DNA of 64,000 bases from Terriglobales bacterium (GCA_025936825.1 JAICSO010000001.1:620001-684000), one strand, 5' to 3'; numbered from the stretch's first letter, positions 25,664 to 36,336 are shown. Made by a program: numbers and translations. The notes: a model not told the origin generated them from the letters alone.

Positions 25664-28234
25664 CTATTTGGGCTGGCGCTTCGCCAACTCTCTCTTCGCG
25701 TCCTCCGCGAGAGGACCCCATGCGGTTGAGAGTTCCTGCAGCAATTGCGTCGCAGCCGCGGAAGCGTTGTTGGAAATCGCGGAGAGAGCAGCGCGACGAA
25801 TCGCGGGATCGAGTTCCTCGATCCGGAATAGACGTCCCAAGGCATACAAAGCAGCGGGATCAGTGAGTGCAGCCAATGCTTGTACCGCCTTGGTGGCGCG
25901 CACGACGTTGCAGCGCCCGCAGGTAGCGAAATTTTCCAGCGCAGCAATCGCGTTCGGATTGCGCAAATACATAAGCTGGTCGAGCGCTTCATCGAGCACT
26001 TGCGGGGCGAGGGCCAGAAGCGAGTCGGCCAGCACTTGCGCCGTTTTGGAGCTGCGTCCTTGTATGAGAGCTTTGAGCGCTGCCTGTTGCACGCGAGCAT
26101 CGGGATGACGAAGTGCGGGCGCGATGTGTTCCGCAAGAAGAGGATCACGCAGTTCGGCGAGAACCACGCACATATTTCGCACAACATACCAGCGATCGTC
26201 GGCAATGTACTTCAAAGCAACTTCGATGCTGGCTGCCCCGAGTTGCCCAGCGAGGCGCATCAGAGCGAGACGGTTGCGCGCGTCGGACTCGTTTGCCAAA
26301 CGCTCCATTACTTTCTGAATGCTTCCGGGAGCCGCAAATCGCAGCAGAGTCGCCGTGGTCCGGCCCGAGGCGGAGTCACCGCGCTTCTGCAGATGGCCAT
26401 CAACAATCCCATTAATCGCTTCCGCAGGAACCAATGACGCTAAAGCCATGCCACAACATTTTTTGTGGCGCTCGCGATCCAAGTTGTAGGACCTTTCAAG
26501 AGCTGTTCCGATGACCGTAACCTGCTGGAAGTGTTCCTGTGCGGCAAGCGACTGACCCAGTACACCCAAGCCGTTTGCAGCCTGGAAGTGGATGAACTCC
26601 GACTCCTCAGACCGATACAAGACGCGTGTCAAACGCTCGGAGGTCTTGGCTGCGAAGGTGTCGACCGCCGAAGAAAATGTCTGAACAATTTCTGGGACGC
26701 GGCTCAGATCAGTGCTTTCGATACGAGAATCAGTGGAATCAAGAAACTCAAAGTAGTGGGTGACGAGGGATGCGAGACGTTCCGTGTCGCGCTGCGCAAA
26801 CAAGTCCCTCGCGAGCTCCATGAAGCGCCGGAACTCCAGGTTGGAATAACGCGGCCGCTCCATCATTAGAGCCAATTTCTTGTTCAGCGGATAGGTTGTC
26901 CACTGTAGCTCTTCGCGAATCTTTTCCTGAACGTGTGGCGGGATCGCGAAATCTTTAATAAACTTCGCGAGTTTGGCCGCAAGCCGGTCAGCGGTGTGGG
27001 TCGCCTGCAGAGTGCGCGATAAGACTTGGAGCACACCTTCTTCGGCCGCGAGTTGATTTGGTCCCTCAGCAGAGCGAAGCTTCGCAGCCGCGAGTTGGAG
27101 GGCGGCGTCCTCGACATATTCGGAAGCAAGCTGCTCGGGCTTCAGCTGCCGGAGTTGCTCGCGGCGCTCGGCGGGGAAGCGCTCCAGGATCCTGTCCACA
27201 CCGGTGTTACTCAACAGGCGAGCGAGTGCGACCAACGATTTTTCTGGATTGCCGTTTTCGTCCCCTAGAGAACGCTGAACCGACTGCTCGACAAGGTTCA
27301 AGAACGTGTCAGGGGGTGTATTGGCAGAAACTCGACTTTGGGCAACTGGCGCAGTTCCGTAATCAGGAGCGGGAGCGACGGCGGCTCCTCCACTCACTGT
27401 ACCTATACCAATTGATCCGGGTTGGCCGGCCCCGGTACGGCGCCCTCCCGCCAGGTCACCAGTTCGCACGTGGCCGTTACTGACTGTTCCGCCGTCCCCG
27501 CCGGACCGGAACTCTCCCGGACCCGAGCCGCTGCCAGCGGTTGAAGTGGGCACGATTGCCTCGCCGTCACGCACCACGGTAAGCTTTGGGATGTCCAGCG
27601 GTACGCCGTAGTCGAGATTCATCGGTCCCGCAGCAAAATTGGCCAACGCTTCCGCACGACTGGCAGGATCGAAACAGCCGGATTCGAGAAGCGCATCGAT
27701 GGATTCCAAAAAATCATCGGGAGTTTTGTGCTCCCCGCGCTGGCGGGCCAGGATGTAGGACTCGGAATCGGTTTCGATGATGGTGTCGCCTTCTTCATCC
27801 TTCTTCTGTTTCTTCGCGGGAACTATATGTAGGCTGTCGAGCGGGTTGTGGTTCAGATATGGCAAGAAACCACCTGCGGCGTCGACGTTAGCTGGTGGAG
27901 CAGCGAATAAATAAATAAGCTTTTTGTAAGATGCAAAGCCAATTGCGGGATCGAAGGTGATGGCTGCGATTCCGCGCTTGGTGAACTCGGTTTCAAGGGG
28001 GCGCAGTGAGGGATCGGAGGTGAGAATCTTGTTCAGCATCAACTCTTTATCAATGAAGCCAAAGGTGAACGGCCCCGACGCTTTTAGGACGCCCGTGAGA
28101 AATTCGAAGCTCTGTTGAATGGGGCGTTCGGAACTCTTGTGCTCGATCGGAAAAACGGCCGCCGTCTTTATGGCAACCTGCAGGGCGCGAGCGAACTGCA
28201 GCCCCAAGCCCTTGACCTGCTTACTGTCGAGCAT
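25664..28234 (-). CDS. Large HEAT-repeat protein of unknown role
   Basis: An 856-aa protein with no signal peptide. The N-terminal 190 residues (MLDSKQVKGLGLQFARALQV...) form a conserved-looking domain I cannot name. Residues about 225-310 are a low-complexity Gly/Ser/Ala-rich linker (GSGSGPGEFRSGGDGGTVSN). Residues 320-856 are helical repeats; the last 250 show HEAT-type units such as RHPDARVQQAALKALIQG and ELDPAIRRAALSAISNN. HEAT arrays bind proteins or nucleic acids. The ATG at 28234 has GGAG 8 bases upstream. It is monocistronic and convergent with glpX. Nothing nearby indicates a pathway. Confidence 0.85.
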   Translation of the reverse strand: MLDSKQVKGLGLQFARALQVAIKTAAVFPIEHKSSERPIQQSFEFLTGVLKASGPFTFGFIDKELMLNKILTSDPSLRPLETEFTKRGIAAITFDPAIGFASYKKLIYLFAAPPANVDAAGGFLPYLNHNPLDSLHIVPAKKQKKDEEGDTIIETDSESYILARQRGEHKTPDDFLESIDALLESGCFDPASRAEALANFAAGPMNLDYGVPLDIPKLTVVRDGEAIVPTSTAGSGSGPGEFRSGGDGGTVSNGHVRTGDLAGGRRTGAGQPGSIGIGTVSGGAAVAPAPDYGTAPVAQSRVSANTPPDTFLNLVEQSVQRSLGDENGNPEKSLVALARLLSNTGVDRILERFPAERREQLRQLKPEQLASEYVEDAALQLAAAKLRSAEGPNQLAAEEGVLQVLSRTLQATHTADRLAAKLAKFIKDFAIPPHVQEKIREELQWTTYPLNKKLALMMERPRYSNLEFRRFMELARDLFAQRDTERLASLVTHYFEFLDSTDSRIESTDLSRVPEIVQTFSSAVDTFAAKTSERLTRVLYRSEESEFIHFQAANGLGVLGQSLAAQEHFQQVTVIGTALERSYNLDRERHKKCCGMALASLVPAEAINGIVDGHLQKRGDSASGRTTATLLRFAAPGSIQKVMERLANESDARNRLALMRLAGQLGAASIEVALKYIADDRWYVVRNMCVVLAELRDPLLAEHIAPALRHPDARVQQAALKALIQGRSSKTAQVLADSLLALAPQVLDEALDQLMYLRNPNAIAALENFATCGRCNVVRATKAVQALAALTDPAALYALGRLFRIEELDPAIRRAALSAISNNASAAATQLLQELSTAWGPLAEDAKRELAKRQPK

Positions 28235-28454
28235 CGCAAACTCCGGACAATAACTTTTTAGACAATTCCGGTCATTAATAAGTATGAGAGGGATTTACGA
28301 CTGCGGCTACGCACCAAAGTCACGTTTACTGAGTAAGTAATAGGTGCTGCAGATGGCCTGAATGGTGTCTATAACCTCAGCAGTTCTATCCGTGTGCTGT
28401 TGCAAGAAGTATGCTGGTGAGTCGTTTCGGAGAAGTGGTTCGGGGAGGTGCAAT

Positions 28455-30847
28455 TTGCGTTCCACGATTGCGGCGGTTCTCTTCCTATTGCTGGCGAATT
28501 TCGCGTTCGCGCAGGCTAAGCCTCAGCAGGCCCCGGCGTACTCGGTTGCGAAGCCTAAGGCCTCGAATGAGCAATCCGGTGAATCCTCGCGCCTGCCAGT
28601 GAAGCGTGTCGTTCTTTACAAGAATGGCGTCGGGTACTTCGAGCATTCGGCGCGCGTCCATGGCGATCAGGAGCTTGGGATCGACTTTACAACCGCGCAG
28701 CTGAACGATGTGTTGAAATCACTGACCGTGGTTGATCTCGGTGACGGTCGAATTTCAGGAGTTCGGTACAACTCTATCGCGCCACTCGGGGAACGGCTCA
28801 AAGCCCTGCGGCTTCCTTTCGCAGAGCAGGTTTCCCGCACGGGTTTCCTGACCGCCCTCCGGGGAGCACGAGTAGAGGTGCGGAGCAAGGCAGAGACCGC
28901 TATTGGGCGCTTGCTGAGCGTGGAACAACAAGAGCGGACTACAGATTCCGGCACCACGTATCAGGCGACTCTGTTTTCGGTGCTGACCGATTTCGGTGAG
29001 ATGAAGAGTTTCGAACTTGGACCGACTGTGTCAGTCCGATTGGCGGAACGGGATTTGAATGATGAGGTGGGGCGTTACCTTAACTTGGTGGGGTCATCGC
29101 GAGCGCGAGATCTGCGCCGAATGACGATCTCGGGTCAGCTACATCAGCGAAGTGCCGGTCTGGAAGAGCACCTACCGAATCATCCTGCCTGAGAAGGCGA
29201 GTGACAAGCCGCTGCTGCAAGGATGGGCCATCGTCGATAACACAATTGGAGAGGACTGGAGGGACGTTCAGCTTTCGCTCATCGCAGGTGCTCCGCAGTC
29301 TTTTATTCAGGACATCTCCTTGCCGTTATATGCGCGCAGGCCAGTTGTGCCGCTTCCGGAGTCCGCAATGCTGACACCACAGACGCATGAAGCGACGGAA
29401 TATGACCGCCTTGAACAGTACTCGAAACTGCAGGCGCGGCCACCGGTTTCCGCCGGAGTGGTAGGAGGCGTTCCAGGAGGAGTGGCTGGTGGAAGCGCCG
29501 CGGGCATCGGTGGCGGAGTCTTTCGGATTGGCGGTCCTTCAGGAACGCTGGAGGGTACGGTTACAGATTCATCAGGTGCGGGAGTAGGCGGCGCAACGGT
29601 TACGGCGCGCAATCAGCAGGGTTTGCCCCAGTCGGGAATTACTGATTCAAGTGGTCACTACCAGCTCGGTTCCTTCGGGCACGTATGACGTCACAGTAGA
29701 AGCGCGCGGTTTCAGCGCTTACAGCGCTAAAACGTACGTCGGCGTTTCACGTTCCACTGAACTCAATGCGACCCTACAAGTTGGCAGCACCAACGAGACT
29801 GTTACGGTTTCGGCCGAGAGCGCCGAGATTTCTCCAGAAGCGCAAGGAGGGCAAGTCGGGGACTACTTCGAGTACAACCTGAAACAGAAGATCACAATCA
29901 ACAAGAATCAATCTGCGCTCGTTCCGATTCTGCAGTCGCGCGTAGAAGCAGAAAAGGTTACGTTGTGGACGTCCAAAGATGACGATGACACCGACAACGG
30001 CCACGTTCCGCTCCGGGCGATTTGGATCAAGAACACCAGCGGCCAGATGCTGGACTCAGGGACGTTCAATATTCTCGACGGCGGAGCATTTGCTGGCGAG
30101 GGGGTACTCCAGAGCATTCACCCAGATGAGCGCCGCCTCCTTTCCTATGCGGCCGATACTGCCGTCCACGTGAAGCAGGAAGATGAGGCTATCAACCAGC
30201 CCTACAGCCGGGTCAAGATCGCGAAGGGCGTGATGTTGCTGACCCAGGAGGAGAGGGACAAATCCAAATTCCACATTCGCAATGCGGACAAGGTCGCGAG
30301 GGTGGTAGTGCTGGAAATTCCAGCGCAGGACGGTTGGTCTCTCACGAAGGATACTCCGAAGCCGGAAGAGAGCACGGCTTCGTTCCACCGGTTCCGAGTT
30401 CCCGTGGGTGGTGGCAAGACGGCAGAACTGACAGTGCAGTCGGTGCATCCCCAGGACACGCAATATGCGCTAACCAATCTCGACTCCAACCTGGTGGCGA
30501 TCTTAGGGCGACAGCAGCGGATCACTCCGGCCATGCAAGACGCCTTCGACAGGGTCATTACAGCGAGGGCCAAGGTTTCCGGATTCGACCAACAAATGAT
30601 CCAACGGCGGCAGGAAACCGATCAGATCAGCGCCGACCAGAACCGGATACGGGAGAACATGAAGGCACTGAAGGGCAGCGCTGAGGAGAAGGCACTTCTG
30701 CAAAGGTATACGGGAGAACTAAATAAGCAGGAGGACCGGCTGGCTGCGATTCGCACCGAACTGGCGGACTTACAGCAAAAGCGAAACGAGGCGGCGGCCG
30801 AACTAGACCGGACAGTGATGGCGGTCAATATAGACGAGAGTTTCTAG
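28455..30847 (+). pseudogene. DUF4139-type surface/secreted protein gene broken by two frameshifts
   Basis: Three overlapping plus-strand frames read as one protein in order. Frame one starts at a probable TTG (28455) behind GGGGAGGTG, encodes a signal peptide (STIAAVLFLLLANFAFAQ) and KRVVLYKNGVGYFEHSARV, and ends at 29192. The homologous reading resumes in another frame near 29135 with [19 protein letters not shown], so a short deletion is likely there. A second shift near 29668 divides SGHYQL from [15 protein letters not shown], best explained by loss of one base. Residues from the second frame on include a Gly-rich stretch and a carboxypeptidase-like beta domain inserted between the DUF4139 halves. 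The last part ends in a coiled coil and VMAVNIDESF. Either the gene decayed recently or the assembly has two indels. Confidence 0.75.
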
Positions 30848-31335
30848 CTGCGATTTAAAATTCTCGTGACAATTGTTTCGCAAGTCGAAAGTCCCTAAAA
30901 CGTGAGAGCAGTGTTGCGTTTCCCAACAGACGGGGCAATCCTGGGCATCAGCCGGCTCTGGCCCAGTCGTTTCACTCGCGAGAACCAAGGCTAAGAACCG
31001 CACATTTGTTGCAATACTGGCGACTGGGAAGGCGAAAGGCCATCTTCCCTGAAATCAAGTCGCGGTAACCCGTATCGGGAATAAGGGTTTCCGCATCTTA
31101 GCTCCGGCGATCCTGCCTGCCGGGCTCGGCGATTTGCAAAATTTTTGAAAAATGCATGTCAGGAGCCCCAAGCGGGCGTATGATGCTTCTCCATCGCGGG
31201 ATTGCAGCGTCCGCCGATGCGCTGCAACGTACTCAGGCTGAGGCGCCGAAAGCCTTACCTGTTGCGGGAATTGCTCCCGGCGAGAGGATTTCTTGCACCC
31301 GCGAAGTCGGCGGACAACTCGTGGGAGGTTCCGGC
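30848..31335. other. 488-bp intergenic region without a recognised element
   Basis: The stretch lies between the broken DUF4139-type gene and the 1044-aa orphan. It has a run of A/T around 31135-31155 (caaaatttttgaaaaatgca) and GC-rich inverted segments near 31090-31130, but no riboswitch, tRNA or credible small ORF. An open frame reaches back to 31156 ahead of the orphan gene, but it has no ribosome binding site or signal peptide at its start. Confidence 0.4.
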
Positions 31336-34300
31336 ATGTCTGGTTCACTCGTTCGGCGGTCACTCCTTACGGCAGCAATAGCTTTCTGCGCTACCGCACT
31401 TTACTCCCAATCCATTTCGAATTCGGCATTTCCGGAACGCCAGAGCGAGAAAGCAAGGGACATCCCTGCGGCTTCCATGGACTCGCAGATTACCGTACCT
31501 GGCCCTCTGCGTTCTCTGGAACGGATGGCTGGAATTAGCCAGAAGGTTGACATGGACGAGGTCCTTCCCTTACTTGCCCGTAATGTCTATGTGCAGGGCT
31601 ACATCGGATGGCAAGACCAGGGGCGCCCGACCGAGTTTCTGATCCTTTTGGGCCGCTACGTTAATCAGGCGCAGGAAATTGCAAACTTGGCAGGTCAGGG
31701 CGGCGTGGTTCACGTCGTGAACTGCCAGGAAGTGGAGCCCCTTCTGAAGGTCCTGGGGTATCGCTTGCGCCAGCAATGCGGGCAGACGAATGCATCTTTG
31801 ATTACGGCCGACGAGGACCGCGCGTTTCTGAGCAGCGACTCCGGATTCCCCCTGGTGGCTCTGGAGAATGCGATTCGTGGGGTCAAACCCTTCAGCTACC
31901 AATATCCACAGTCCAAGGTTCCAGTCTTGTTCAGTGAACGTGACTGGACCGCACTGGCGAAAGAGAGCCGCTGGAAACATTCTCTCCTTGACACCTTCTT
32001 ACATCATCCGACGATCGCGCGGTTGTACTGGGCGATGTCGCGAATGGATCCGGAAACTCGCTTTGCGCTGAAGCAGTCTCCGGGGCTCGCCTCGTTATTG
32101 CCGCTTGCTCCCGACCTCGATTTCTATGGCAGCCACATTGTGATTCGATCTGGACGTGCCCTAGTTCCCGGCGGAGCGGACGCCGAAGACGCATGGAAGG
32201 CGGTCGTCGGTGCAAACCCGTCGAACGGCTCCGATTTCGCGACCAGGCTACTAACGAAAGATAAAGGGTGGCTCGCAGCGTTTTACGATTGCATGTCTCG
32301 AGTCAGCCGCGACCAGCAGCAACACTTCGCGGATCGGCACCGTCTGGAATCTGCGTACGCTGCGTTCCGTGGTTCGCAGAGCCTGACAGACGCCGCGCGT
32401 CCTGCATTCCGGCTGGCGTCGGGCCTGCTGCTTCTCTTGAACAACCTGCAGTGGGATGCGCAGGGCAATCCGATAGTTCCGGGAAACGTGGATCTGTGGA
32501 AATCGGTGTTCAGCCAGAAACACGAGTCGAAATTGGAGAAGGAATGGGGCAAACACGCGAACAAATGGACGAAGCCTGACGAAGTTTTGGACGCGATGTT
32601 CGCGATGTCTCGGACGGACGTTGAGTATGGTCCGCTGCAAATGTTTTTGGCGTTCTCGGAATTGAATGCGAATCGTCCGCCGGAGCGCGCGCTGAAACCC
32701 GAAACGTTCAAACTGTTAGCAGCGCACTACGCGGACTACAGCGATCAGTACCTGATCTTCTCGGAATTTCCGCAACTCGATGACATTGCGATCAGCACGT
32801 TCGTGCACTCCGCCGAAGCGATCGACAAGATCTCGAATCACGTGCTCCGCGGCAATGCGATGGGCACGTTCCAGGCGGAGATTGGGCTGTGGCAGATCCT
32901 GGCGCGGCAGCACGAAATTCCCGAGGAACAGATGAACCCATCGTTCCTGGCTGTCACCAAGGCCTTTGGTGCAATCAACAACGCAACGCAACTGTTTGAC
33001 GCGGGCAGGCAGTCACTGGGCGCCACGTTGCAAGCGGCGACTGGACGAGCGTCGGTTTCGCAGCAGGAATTGATCGAGATGCTGGCGGGACCGAAGCCGG
33101 CCGATGCCGAAGGCAAGCGGGTACACGACGAACTTGCTAAGGGAATCCGTTCAGTGATGGATGGCCAACGGCTGGTCTCGTTGGATACGCTCATGACGCT
33201 CGGTCGCGGTCTTGACGACATGGCACATGGCGCGAATATTGGGGCGTCCTTAGTCCCGTTTGCGGGAGAACTGCAAGAGTTCCAAATGCCGCGACCTATC
33301 TTTACTTCGAGTGAGCGCTCGGAGTGGGCGGCTGGAGTTTACAACAATCGGCACACCGACATGCAGATGCAGACTGATCTCAGCAAGATCCTGAAGGCCC
33401 CGGCATCGCATGATCAGATCGAGGAAGCGCGAGGAAAGTTGGCGCCGTTCCTGCGCGACACATTGGTTGGATTCAACTACGCATACTACGAGCCGCCGGG
33501 CTCACAATTGCTGCGGACCAATCCACTGTTTGTGCGTTCGCATGACTTCGCCGGAGAGACAGTCGGCGGAATCGAGAACCTGTGGCGCGCGCCGCAGTTG
33601 TTTGGCGAAGGCAGCCCTGCCGGCGGAGGTGCGCACCTGGTCGGTTCCCTGGCCGACCTGCCATACGCGCTGTCGGAAGCTGAGCAGGACTTCATCACCC
33701 CGGAAAATGTTCAGGCTCTGATCTGGCGAGAAACGGTTCCGGAACTGCTGACCGACTCGGTGTTTCCACGGTGGTGGAATGTGAGCCGGAATGAATTGCA
33801 CGCCGCTGCGCTATATCAGCGTGCAGGCGAAGAATTGTTGAACGCAGCTGAATCGAATCAGGATGTGAGAGCGAAGGTCGTGAACATCCTCTCCCAGCGC
33901 ATGTCACCCGCCACGGTGTCCCGTGTGGAAGAGCACCTTGGCAACGCAGAGGCGAACCAGGCAATGTCGATGGTTACGCCATCGAACCTGGTCTGTCTCA
34001 CAGCGGAGTACCGACGCCTGTATCCACAGGACACGAGTGTGTGGGGGACCGCAGGCAAGGAACTGGATCAGTTGAGCCAGAGCGATCCTCACGTTACCAG
34101 TTGGCAGCGGATTTCCCGCGACTTCGGAATTCCGCATCCACGGTTGACGCAAAGCTATGCGAGGCAGGTGCTCGGGCTCGAGCCATTCCCCGCGTTTGCC
34201 GGGTACTCGAGTCGCCTGATGGCAGAATCGTGGGAGTCAAATAATCTCTATTGGGCGCGATTGGCGGACGAGATGGGATATCCGCCGGTGATGCTCAACA

Positions 34301-34470
34301 TCCTGGCGCCACAGTTGACAAGACGAATGGTGGAGAAGATCTTCGCAACCGATTTCGAGGATTGGCCCGCATTGCTGAGAGCCATGCGCGAAGCCGGGAA
34401 CGACTTCCGCAGCGGAAAGATGGCAGTGCTTCCGGTCCAGGCCGAAGGCAGTCGGGCTGCGGCCGAGTGA
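31336..34470 (+). CDS. Secreted 1044-aa protein of unknown function
   Basis: I do not recognise this protein. ATG 31336 follows GGGAGG by about 8 bases and opens a signal peptide (GSLVRRSLLTAAIAFCATAL). The mature part is predominantly alpha-helical with few cysteines and no membrane helix. It contains recurrent segments such as DMDEVLPLLARNVYVQGYIG, LTKDKGWLAAFYDCMSRVSR and FPAFAGYSSRLMAESWESNN. The style resembles large secreted proteins that accompany VWFA-domain proteins in acidobacteria, and a VWFA gene does follow after 55 bp on the same strand. The two probably form one transcription unit ending at the terminator at 35620. An enzymatic role cannot be excluded, but I see no catalytic motif. 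Confidence 0.8.
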   Translation: MSGSLVRRSLLTAAIAFCATALYSQSISNSAFPERQSEKARDIPAASMDSQITVPGPLRSLERMAGISQKVDMDEVLPLLARNVYVQGYIGWQDQGRPTEFLILLGRYVNQAQEIANLAGQGGVVHVVNCQEVEPLLKVLGYRLRQQCGQTNASLITADEDRAFLSSDSGFPLVALENAIRGVKPFSYQYPQSKVPVLFSERDWTALAKESRWKHSLLDTFLHHPTIARLYWAMSRMDPETRFALKQSPGLASLLPLAPDLDFYGSHIVIRSGRALVPGGADAEDAWKAVVGANPSNGSDFATRLLTKDKGWLAAFYDCMSRVSRDQQQHFADRHRLESAYAAFRGSQSLTDAARPAFRLASGLLLLLNNLQWDAQGNPIVPGNVDLWKSVFSQKHESKLEKEWGKHANKWTKPDEVLDAMFAMSRTDVEYGPLQMFLAFSELNANRPPERALKPETFKLLAAHYADYSDQYLIFSEFPQLDDIAISTFVHSAEAIDKISNHVLRGNAMGTFQAEIGLWQILARQHEIPEEQMNPSFLAVTKAFGAINNATQLFDAGRQSLGATLQAATGRASVSQQELIEMLAGPKPADAEGKRVHDELAKGIRSVMDGQRLVSLDTLMTLGRGLDDMAHGANIGASLVPFAGELQEFQMPRPIFTSSERSEWAAGVYNNRHTDMQMQTDLSKILKAPASHDQIEEARGKLAPFLRDTLVGFNYAYYEPPGSQLLRTNPLFVRSHDFAGETVGGIENLWRAPQLFGEGSPAGGGAHLVGSLADLPYALSEAEQDFITPENVQALIWRETVPELLTDSVFPRWWNVSRNELHAAALYQRAGEELLNAAESNQDVRAKVVNILSQRMSPATVSRVEEHLGNAEANQAMSMVTPSNLVCLTAEYRRLYPQDTSVWGTAGKELDQLSQSDPHVTSWQRISRDFGIPHPRLTQSYARQVLGLEPFPAFAGYSSRLMAESWESNNLYWARLADEMGYPPVMLNILAPQLTRRMVEKIFATDFEDWPALLRAMREAGNDFRSGKMAVLPVQAEGSRAAAE

Positions 34471-34525
34471 CGAATGCATATTTTGTCTATCTCCACAGCA
34501 GAGATGGAAAGGTGACAGGATCGAT

Positions 34526-35599
34526 ATGAGGATGAGTAGCGTGCGTTCGATAGTGGCCCTAACGGTCCTACTGGGTGGACCGCTGGTGGTCGGCGGCATT
34601 TCGCAGGAAGGGAATTCCGCGGACATTCAGGTCATCGTCAACATGGTGCAACTGAATGTGGCGGTCACCAACAACAAGGGCGATTACATTACGAATCTGC
34701 GGCCGGAAGACTTCACGGTCATGGAAGATGGAATTCCGCAGAAGATCGCAACCTTCGGCGAAGGCAACGAGAGAACCCGCCGAATTGAGGGGGCGGTGGC
34801 GGAATCTAACGTTCCGAGCAACCCTGCTGGAGCGCAAGCTGCCTTGCCCGACAGCGTGTCCACGAGCGTGCTGAGTTCTCTGGTCGCGGGATCGAATGTG
34901 TTCATCCTGTTCGATACCAGCAATTACATGTATCGGGGTTTTGTGTTTGCTCAGGACGCAATCTCTGATTTCGTACGCTCGCTCGAAAACGCGGACAAAA
35001 TTGCTTTCTATTCCTACAGCCGCGACTTGTCTCGCTCTTCGGTGCTAACGAAAGACCGCGCACAAATCCTGCACAGCGTACGTTCAACCGTAGCGGGAGA
35101 TGACGCGGCTCTGTATAACTCTTTGCTTCTAACGGTGAAGGATGCCGCGCAGTATCAAGGGCGAAAGGTCATCGTGGTGTTTTCCAACGGGCCAGATAAC
35201 TCCAGCGTTGTACCTCCCGAGGATGTGGCTGAGCTGGCGCAATCAACAGGAACTGTGATCTATATGATCAGCACGCGTGCGGCGCAGTTGGAGCCGGTGT
35301 CGACGGCAGTGTTCGAGAGAATGACGGCGGCCACTGGCGGCAAAGCGTATTTCGCAAAGAACTGGAAGGAAGAGAAGCAGGCGTTTTCTTCAATCCGTGA
35401 GGACTTGGCTCATCTGTATTCGCTGGCCTATTATCCGAAGCCCAACCCGAACCGCGGGTGGCGTCAAATTACCGTGAAACTCGCGGGCAGCAGGCCCAGC
35501 TACCATATTCGTACGCGGAACGGATACAGACCCTTACCCGCGCGTTTCTCTACCGCTGAAAATCATCCGCCGGAAGCCCAGGCTTCAGGGACAAACTAG
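34526..35599 (+). CDS. VWFA-related Acidobacterial domain protein
   Basis: A 357-aa exported protein with a signal peptide (VRSIVALTVLLGGPLVVGG). It belongs to the VWFA-related family typical of Acidobacteria: the leading beta segment VQLNVAVTNNKGDYITNLRP and EDFTVMEDGIPQKI precede the von Willebrand A domain. The metal site is degenerate: residues 130-134 read DTSNY where a canonical MIDAS has DxSxS. The tail HLYSLAYYPKPNPNRGWRQI and SRPSYHIRTRNGYRP is also family-typical. Such domains bind proteins or polymers outside the cytoplasm. Met at 34532 is an alternative start. It follows the 1044-aa orphan and ends 20 bp before a strong terminator. Confidence 0.92.
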   Translation: MRMSSVRSIVALTVLLGGPLVVGGISQEGNSADIQVIVNMVQLNVAVTNNKGDYITNLRPEDFTVMEDGIPQKIATFGEGNERTRRIEGAVAESNVPSNPAGAQAALPDSVSTSVLSSLVAGSNVFILFDTSNYMYRGFVFAQDAISDFVRSLENADKIAFYSYSRDLSRSSVLTKDRAQILHSVRSTVAGDDAALYNSLLLTVKDAAQYQGRKVIVVFSNGPDNSSVVPPEDVAELAQSTGTVIYMISTRAAQLEPVSTAVFERMTAATGGKAYFAKNWKEEKQAFSSIREDLAHLYSLAYYPKPNPNRGWRQITVKLAGSRPSYHIRTRNGYRPLPARFSTAENHPPEAQASGTN

Positions 35600-35619
35600 G
35601 TTAGCGATTGCTTTGGGAA

Positions 35620-35661
35620 GCGCCTGGTCCGAGTGCATCGGATCGGGCGCTTTTTGTTTTT
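35620..35661 (+). terminator. Rho-independent terminator after the VWFA gene
   Basis: A 13-bp stem (35620-35632 with 35638-35650, including G-U pairs) closes a five-base loop, gtgca, and is followed by tttttgttttt. It sits 20 bp beyond the VWFA stop codon and is the clearest intrinsic terminator in the window. Confidence 0.9.
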
Positions 35662-35752
35662 GGTGAAGATGTTCCTCTCATGGTTGTCTTGGCAGCGTTC
35701 TCACTCCTTAGCGTTATCATGTACTCGCATCTTTCTCGCGCAACTGTCGGTC

Positions 35753-36241
35753 ATGGAATATCACGAGGTCGTATCCAAAATACTTGGCCTGCTGCAGACC
35801 AATCACTGCTGGCACGAAACTTTCCAGCACGAGGCGGTGCGGACCAGCGAAGAAGCAGCTAAAACACGCCCCGGATACACATTGCATCAGGGTGCCAAGG
35901 CCATGATCGTGCGGGTGAAAAATCCTCAACCAAGATTTGTGATGCTGGTACTTCCCGCGGACTTGCGTTTCGACAATGCGAAAGTGAAGTCGTTCCTGGG
36001 AGCCAAAGACCTTCGCTTCGCGTCGGAACAGGAGATCGGTGAGCTTACCGGGGGAGTGCAACCCGGGGCTGTTCCTCCCTTCGGGAATTTGTTCGGGCTT
36101 GAAATTGTTGCCGATCCTGCCCTGTTTGAAAATGAGAAGATCGTCTTTAACGCAGGGGACCGGTGTTTTTCCATAGCAATGAGATCGGAAGACTACAGGC
36201 GCCTGTCCAATCCGCAGATAACGCCGTTTTCACGAGCCTAG
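35753..36241 (+). CDS. YbaK/aminoacyl-tRNA-deacylase family protein
   Basis: The family hydrolyses mischarged aminoacyl-tRNAs (for example Cys- or Ala-tRNAPro). I chose ATG 35753, giving 162 aa and starting MEYHEVVSKILGLLQTNHCW, the usual family N-terminus; the frame is open to 35633 but the extra residues look like translated leader. Family-like segments are HQGAKAMIVRV (with the conserved Lys), FVMLVLPADLRFDNAKVKSF, LRFASEQEIGELTGGVQPGA and VPPFGNLFGLEIVADPALFE. It is a stand-alone editing-type domain rather than part of prolyl-tRNA synthetase. The preceding strong terminator suggests it has its own promoter between 35662 and 35752. The exact tRNA substrate is not predictable. Confidence 0.85.
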   Translation: MEYHEVVSKILGLLQTNHCWHETFQHEAVRTSEEAAKTRPGYTLHQGAKAMIVRVKNPQPRFVMLVLPADLRFDNAKVKSFLGAKDLRFASEQEIGELTGGVQPGAVPPFGNLFGLEIVADPALFENEKIVFNAGDRCFSIAMRSEDYRRLSNPQITPFSRA

Positions 36242-36336
36242 TCGTCCTCAGTCAGCATTGTGCATTTACTTACCGCCTTGATGTCGAATCGATTGCCTCG
36301 AGATCGAGTACGAGTAGAATTGCGTGGGTGCATTCG

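Noticed and set aside
31156-31335. Longer N-terminus for the 1044-aa protein
   Set aside because: The upstream start lacks a ribosome binding site and would bury the signal peptide 60 residues inside.
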